Below are positions 58,301 through 64,000 of a DNA stretch of 64,000 bases, piece after piece (the stretch's first letter is position 1; every line of letters begins with the position of its first letter). Origin of the DNA: Eucalyptus grandis (Eukaryota > Streptophyta > Magnoliopsida > Myrtales > Myrtaceae); assembly GCF_016545825.1 (NCBI RefSeq), contig NC_052618.1:20659561-20723560 (forward strand), written 5' to 3'. The notes under the pieces were generated by a model. The model made no database searches and was not told the origin of the DNA. It saw nothing but the letters and a program-made list of their open reading frames with translations. A program made the translations under genes and the position numbers.

Positions 58301-61300
58301 CTCACAAAACCCCAACGATGTCCTCCTGTTGATTGCCGCTGTCCATCTTAGCATGTCAAGCAGAACGACCAACAACATTGGAGTTCCACACAGCAATTTT
58401 TGGACCATATCGACAATATTGAAAAAGTTTAACTGAATTAACATTTCGCATAATAGATTTAAGACTAATTCAGTAATTATCCTCGAGATCTTGGTAGCAC
58501 CTAAAGATGAAGTTGCGATGTGAATGCTTTTATGTTTGGAATTCAGACGGGAGGATGAATCTACGGCAGAATCTATGCTCGGTTCAGGACCACCCACGTC
58601 ATTGGGTGTTCGAATCGAGGGTTGACTTTGAACATGAATTGAGTGAGTCAGGCGAAGTATTCCCTGTCGCTTACGCATGGACAACTCTTCTTATTATATT
58701 CAATAAACCATCGTTAGACATAGAATATATAGGGAAAATTATTAAGAAGGACTTAAAGTAACCATGACAATTTCAAATGAAGATTTGACTCGTTGGCCAG
58801 TCAAAGGCATTTTCGTCCAATAAAATTTTAAATATTATCTAAAAATATTAACAATAAATTAATTTTCTTTTAAAAAAAGGAATGAAATCAAGCAAGGGCT
58901 TAGACCTCGCCATCACCCCACCATCTAGACCGCAAGCGTCGGTGATGGTGGAGATGGTTGACGAAGGGTTGGCGAGTTGTTCGGCACCAGCTAGACCACA
59001 AGTGACGACCAACACTTGTGACTGACCCTTGCTAGTGGTGGCCCTTGGTCAAATTTAGGTGAGGGCTAGCGACCCTCCATTGGCTAACCATCCCCACCAT
59101 TGTTGGCCCTTCTCGGTGATGGTGGGGTGGCGGTGTTGAGGGTTGCAAGCCCTCATCGTTTTCCCTTCCCCTTCCATTTTCTTGAAATTTATTTTGTCAT
59201 CTAATACAAAAAAGACAATAGGAAAAAAATTCAAAAAATTAAAGGAAAAAAATAGCCAATGAGTTAGGCAATTCTTTAAGATTGATATGGTCATTTCAAG
59301 CCTCTTCACTTTATGCTCTTATTTGAAAAATGAGAACACTTTAACTCCATATTTAAAATAAGTTTCACTCAAACTCTTATTTGAAATTTTCCCTAATATA
59401 ATATATGTGTGAGTATATATAGCCCCAATGCAATGTCAAAGCGGAGAGGCCGGCAAAAGTTGCTGCCGCACGCTCTGTAACAAGTTAAACTTAAGATGTA
59501 AATGTTGTGAAAACATATATATCATGATCTAACTAAATTCCTCTTGAAACTATCTTTTTCAACCTCCCCTTCGAGCTACATTTTTGTAATCCGACCCTTC
59601 GAAGCCAAGTTCCTGCACCCGCCAGTGTACTCACACCATGACACAAGCCTCCTCATACAATGGAAATTGACGGATCTCGTGTCGTACTGATTAGTATCTT
59701 CCGATCACTGGAGTGGCTCGGATCATATCGCCGGACCAGGCCAGGACGAACCGGACCAGAGTGACCCTCTAACCCGAACAATTTGTATTCTACTATGATC
59801 TATAGATACTGTTCATTATAGTCCGGTGGATTTTCTTCTTTCTATCCGCTTTAGGTGGTCTTTAACCGTGGGCTTCCCTTGTATACTTATTTAATAAATG
59901 GCTGCTTAATTATAAAGATAATATGTAGAATATAATTTTAGAAAGAAAAAGGACCAGGGCTGCTGGGGCCGCACATGCCGACAGCTTCCACGTGCATGGT
60001 AACCCATGCCTTATATTTGAATTCTACATCCATCCTTCGTTTTGAACTCACGCATGTTGGAAAATAACAAGTCGCAAATGCACGCTTAAGATATCTGAGA
60101 AGACAATTGGATGGGCACTGCGGAGACAAATGTCCAAGTTGTGGCTAGTATGTGCTCCTACAACTTAGCTTTTTCCTCCCCTTTTTAAATGATGAGGGAG
60201 AAAAAGAAAGATGAGATGAAAATGTGACGGAAGGTTTTACGTAGCTTTTCAGAATAAAAATTTACAAACTCGACATCATGGGTTTCTCTTGTGAGGCTAG
60301 CTAGCACCCTCTTGGCACAAAAATAAATTTCATACTACAGAAACAAATTTCTCCCTTTGTTTGAATGTGCATATGACGTCGGTTATTGTTAAGATAGATA
60401 TCTCTTAATTATTATTATTATAAAGAATAGTTGTTACTTTTGGTTTCTTTTCTGCCATCACAGAGATCCATTTAGTTTACAGGAGATGATTGACCCAATT
60501 CATCCTTTAGATCAAAATTTAAAAGTGAAGAATTGACTAAATCGATGGTAGAGAGAATTTCTTAATTTCGAGCGGCAAACATTATTAATTATCTGTTGGA
60601 GAAAGGGTGTTTTTGTGCAATTTTTTTAAATAAAATAAAAAATAAAAATAAATGATGAATTACTAACCGGAAGAGGGAGACTTGAACGAGAGTGCTTGGC
60701 CACCACATGTGAGCAGGCTCCACCGCGTACTTCCTCAGCAGCCCCGCCCATCCGTATCCCAGCACCTGCACTCCTCTTCTCCTCACATCATTAGCATTCT
60801 CTACTTTGAAAATTCTGTACTTTGTAACTGAGATATATATCGGAGAAAACATACAATCTTTTTTGGGCTCTTGTATTACATCAAGTTTCTTCAGCTCTAA
60901 AATGTAAAACCCAGGTGTTTTGCAATCTCGAGTTGAAATGAGCATTAAATAGTACATAATAAAAGTTAACATACAATAAATGTCACAATTTATATACAAT
61001 GATCATTTGGATACCATGTCTTTTTCATCAATCAATCAGGTGACATAACTTTTCAAAAATATTAATTCAAGCAATATCCACAATTTACCTTACCGAAAAA
61101 TCTGATGCGGGGCATTTGATTTCCAATCACTTGTTGAGAACGTCTTTTAAAAGTTATATCACTCAATTGATTGATTTAAAAGTTATAACAATTATGTGAT
61201 TGATTGATAAGTTACATCAACAAAATTAGTACCGTGCAAAAGACAACGATATTTGTTATGATTTTTTTAATACAAAGTACAAATAGAATTATGTCAGGAA

Positions 61301-62968
61301 TACTTTATGCTAATGGGAATTCATATGTTAGGACCATCTCTAGATACTTTTGGATTTTTACAGTTTAGATAAGTTTCGCTTCCTAGTAATTTTAGGCAAT
61401 TCTGAGGCTTAGAATATAAGCCTGTGTTTGTTTAAGTGCTCTTCATCAGCTGGCGATTAGAATGTGACCTCAATCTCATCTCATCTCATCCAACTAATAT
61501 AAATTGAGAAAGTTTTTCCATGACAGACCATTCCATGTGCCCACCACTAGCAAATTATCTCTTTTTAGTCATGAAATTTAACCAAAAAATACGTAGTTAA
61601 TAAATTAATTACTTGTCAATGACGTAATATATGTATTATAATATTCCTTTCGCTTCCTTCCTCTTTAAAGCTAACTGCATAAAATAATTATTGTTGAAAT
61701 TTTTCCAATTATAGAGTCCCGTGGGCAACTTACTACAAGTCACCTGACTTGCTGGGAATTCTCAGAAAAAGGGTCACTTTGTAAGAATCAAAAGTTAATA
61801 AAATAAAATAAAAATTCTAAATAAGTATCTAAAGTGGACATTTTTTATTTTAAAAAAGCCCAAAATGCCATTTTTTTTTTTTATATAAGAACTTGAAATA
61901 GACATTATTTCAAATAAGGACATAAAATAGTCATATCAGTCTCAAAGAAAAGCTTGGACTCATTGGCTGGTGAGGGCAGTTTTGTCTTTTGTATTTTTAT
62001 ATTTTTTCTTTTTATATTTTTTCTTTTCAAAAAAGAAAATTCATAAAAAACTTAAAAAGAAAAATACTTGCTTTTTTTTAAATAAATTTTTAAATCTAAT
62101 TAAATTTAAATCGTGTTTGAATGAAAATATATCAGATCGGTCATAATTTTTTGTTGGACGGCAAGGTTAAACTATTATTTGAAATAACCATAATTGTTTC
62201 ATGCCTTTTTTTTAGACTGATATAGTTTCTGATATAGTTACTTCAAACTCTTATTTGAAACATTGTCCATCTTATGTTCTTATTTGAAAAAATAAGGCAT
62301 CTCGGGTCTTTATTTGAAATTTTTATAAAATAAAATAAAGGATCTATTCATGCAAAAAAGCAAAAGAAAGAGAACTATCAAAACTCTCGATTAAAAAGGC
62401 CAAGTCCTTTTAACTATGGGAAAAGTACCTGGGTAGTGATTATGAGAAGCCAACCGACGAAGAAGGAGATGCTCCGGAGATAGAAGGCCTTGATTATGTT
62501 GACGATGCCCACCGCGTAGGCCGTCCCCGACCCGAACGCGCTCCCGGCATTGGCAAAGATGGAGATGAGCACGTGCTCCTTCATGTTGAACGGCCCTGGG
62601 TTGAGCGAGAACATCCTCGGCCCGAGTCCAGGGATACAGAACTCCGCCGTGGGGAGCACGGCCGCCATGAACCGCCCGATGGGTAGGGTTGCCACCTGCA
62701 CTGTGATCTGGGTTATGATGAGGGGCTCGGTCCGGTATGAGAAGAACTGGTTGAGGAAAGAGAGGAGGGCGCACGAGAGCACCCCCAGGAACCACATTCG
62801 AAAGGTCCACACAGGCAGGGTCGGGTCGTCGGTGTTGGTCACGATAAGCCGGACTTGCTCGATGGGCAAGAGGTCATCCTCTGTGTCGTCCACATCGTTC
62901 AGGGCCACCGGCTTTCTCAAGTTGGCAACGGTGGCGGAAGGCGGGGCTACTAGTTCTACGCCGCTCAT
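55380..62968 (-). CDS. OPT: Oligopeptide transporter (OPT family), intact six-exon gene, copy B
   Basis: Exons 62429-62968, 60668-60765, 56739-57302, 56380-56632, 56090-56272 and 55380-55994, all with GT-AG introns. Lengths of 540, 98, 564, 253, 183 and 615 bp sum to 2253 bp, encoding 750 aa plus stop, the usual size of plant peptide-type OPTs (about 730-760). The start [10 protein letters not shown] is the first ATG of an open frame and is shared with copy A. Residues 1-50 are an acidic cytosolic tail (DVDDTEDD, then NTDDP), followed by many hydrophobic segments. Family signatures present are [10 protein letters not shown] (from residue 123) and KIPPR (536-540); the tail contains [17 protein letters not shown]. 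OPTs are plasma-membrane proton-coupled carriers of small peptides, glutathione or metal chelates; the substrate cannot be told from sequence. The large introns 1 and 2 hold foldback elements. Confidence 0.95.
57530..57980. other. Conserved, less AT-rich island in intron 2 of copy B
   Basis: Counterpart of 29040-29480, with extra bases 'ggcctaactatctcct' at about 57796. No ORF or RNA gene recognised. Confidence 0.4.
58410..58670. other. Intron 2 segment longer in copy B
   Basis: Between 'ggaccatatcg' and 'gaagtattccctgtcgc' copy B has about 240 bases where copy A has about 40 different ones (29888-29930). It is an indel of unknown direction with no clear target duplication. Confidence 0.5.
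58731..59394. mobile_element. Foldback element in intron 2 of copy B
   Basis: Same element as 29998-30909 without the SINE: inverted ends 'agggaaaatt' and 'aaattttccct', with a GC-richer core of 'agggttggcgag'-type words (58895-59165). Confidence 0.7.
61805..62325. mobile_element. Foldback element in intron 1 of copy B
   Basis: Counterpart of 33640-34158; the inner inverted arms 'gacattatttcaaataagg' and 'cttatttgaaacattgtcc' are visible. Confidence 0.65.
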
Positions 62969-63059
62969 GGTGTTGGGTATGTGTGAGTATCGAGGGGGAT
63001 TTGGTTTTTTGTGCGTGCGTATGGCTTGGCTTGAAGTGATTTGAAATGCTAAGTTTAGC

Positions 63060-63085
63060 CTTTTTAATATGGATTGGAAGGTTGA
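63060..63085 (-). promoter_or_regulatory. Putative core promoter of OPT copy B
   Basis: On the minus strand 'ccaatccatattaaaaagg' gives a CCAAT word followed by TATA-like 'atattaaaaa', about 95-105 bp upstream of the ATG. A TTGAC W-box core (plus strand 'ggttgactgg', about 63081) lies just upstream. It is conserved in copy A, but transcription start evidence is lacking. Confidence 0.4.
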
Positions 63086-63849
63086 CTGGTAGAGCATTTG
63101 AAAGCTTGGACGTCAATACTCTTTTTAAGTGGGGTAGATCCAATTTGGCCAAATTCAATACAAAAATAGAAAAAAAGAAGGGACAGTTCCTCAAGGCTTA
63201 CCATTATTATGGTGCGATTCATTTATGCCGACTCTCAGTTTTTTTTTTCCTTTTTGTAGATAAAAAAGGGTGGGGAGGTGTTGCCAATGTAACTACTCTT
63301 CCAAATGTCATCATAAGAGCTTCACGCCAGTTGCTCAATATTATATTTTAGGCTCTGCTTGGCAATCAGAATAAAATTTTGGATATGATGTTTTATATTT
63401 GATACTTACTCGAGACAAGATAAAGTCAAATATAAGAAGAATATAAACCAAATACAATTATCTTATAGGGGTGGGATAAAAATAAATAGGATTTCCAATG
63501 TTTATGATTGAAAAGTTATTTTTCTCGAATAACAATCTTCTTAAATCAACAAAATTAAAGTTGTATTTCAATATAAAAAAATGTTTGAATTCTAATATAA
63601 CAAATTCAAAATAACAATTTAGTTATTTTAATTTAATCTTATTCATATTTATACATTTCAATTCAGTTATATTTTATTATATAAATTCAATATAAAATAT
63701 AATATATTTTATTAGATTTTTTTATGTATTTTCGCATTTTAGGTATATTAGTACAATTTACTATTTAATATAATTTTGCTGGAGAATGATGGAAGGGGAA
63801 GAAATTAATTAAAAAAGAGTGAAAATAAATAAATAAATAGAAATAATGG

Positions 63850-64000
63850 TTAATACCCTGAAAAATCTCAAGCGATACATATGTGATAAATTTACTCAAA
63901 ACTATTTTTTTTACCACAAAAAACTCCAAATTGGTGCACCTTTGACAAAACCCTCTATTAATTTCCGTAAAATTTTACTGTCAAATTACTAAATTAAATG
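63850..64000. repeat. Dispersed repeat entering the window edge
   Basis: 'caaaactattttttttacca' and 'ttgacaaaaccctctattaa' belong to the same kind of dispersed non-coding repeat as 23020-23335. Cut by the window end. Confidence 0.4.

Larger units (their letters stand above)
54886..63830. repeat. Duplicated unit B (copy of 26390-35670)
   Basis: Direct copy of unit A in the same orientation, holding the intact OPT gene. It has the empty site for the SINE (59267-59281) and lacks the A-rich insert and the intron-1 segment found in unit A. Homology ends near 'gaagaaattaattaaaaaag' at about 63800-63820. Confidence 0.9.

Noticed and set aside
1..64000. tRNA, rRNA genes and CRISPR arrays
   Set aside because: No cloverleaf with matching A and B boxes, no rRNA core sequence and no regular spacer-repeat array were seen. 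The tandem arrays at 44.7-46.6 kb have irregular steps and are retroelement-associated.

Overview
This is a 64 kb piece of plant nuclear genome, most likely from a woody dicot. I infer Myrtaceae and possibly Eucalyptus, from the style of the foldback repeats (arms of 'aagtgccaaaac' type, GC-rich 'gagggct' cores) and of the LTR families; the sequence does not prove this. The DNA is AT-rich and dominated by transposable elements. The only gene family I can support is a duplicated oligopeptide transporter (OPT) gene on the minus strand.

Layout. (1) 1-10,091: a foldback fragment, then a four-deep nest. A solo LTR (1098-10086) holds a 5'-truncated LINE (1873-7679), which holds a second solo LTR (2061-6501), which holds a copia solo LTR (4550-5479). 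Three of the four have recognisable target-site duplications. (2) 10,092-22,870: a decayed repeat, then a reversed copy of the same long-LTR family, split by a complete but dead copia element (12602-22339, minus strand). That element has both LTRs, PBS, PPT, gag, pol and an extra 3' ORF region. (3) 22,870-26,390: a microsatellite, a GC-cored foldback element and a LINE fragment. (4) 26,390-35,670: duplicated unit A, with an OPT gene carrying three coding lesions. (5) 35,670-54,885: a TE-rich spacer of about 19 kb, with a MITE-like element, copia LTR remnants, two diverged long LTRs of one family, tandem repeat arrays and LARD/Athila-like non-coding internal sequence. (6) 54,886-63,830: duplicated unit B, with an intact six-exon OPT gene encoding 750 aa.

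How it fits together: unit B probably encodes the working proton-coupled peptide or metal-chelate transporter of the plasma membrane. Unit A keeps the same six exons but has lost the intron-4 acceptor, has a 1-bp deletion in exon 5 and a 1-bp insertion in exon 6, and lacks the AATAAA seen after gene B. A SINE with a 15-bp target duplication sits in unit A only, and the matching empty site is visible in unit B, so it inserted after the duplication. The most novel-looking signal is in the copia element: a cluster of AGTCT/AGACT motifs typical of its own U3 recurs just upstream of its extra 3' ORF and is followed by a TATA-like sequence, suggesting an internal promoter.

Limits: all comparisons were made by eye and no database search was run. 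Exon boundaries of the OPT genes come from reading frame, splice dinucleotides and copy-to-copy comparison. Most boundaries of old repeats are approximate.
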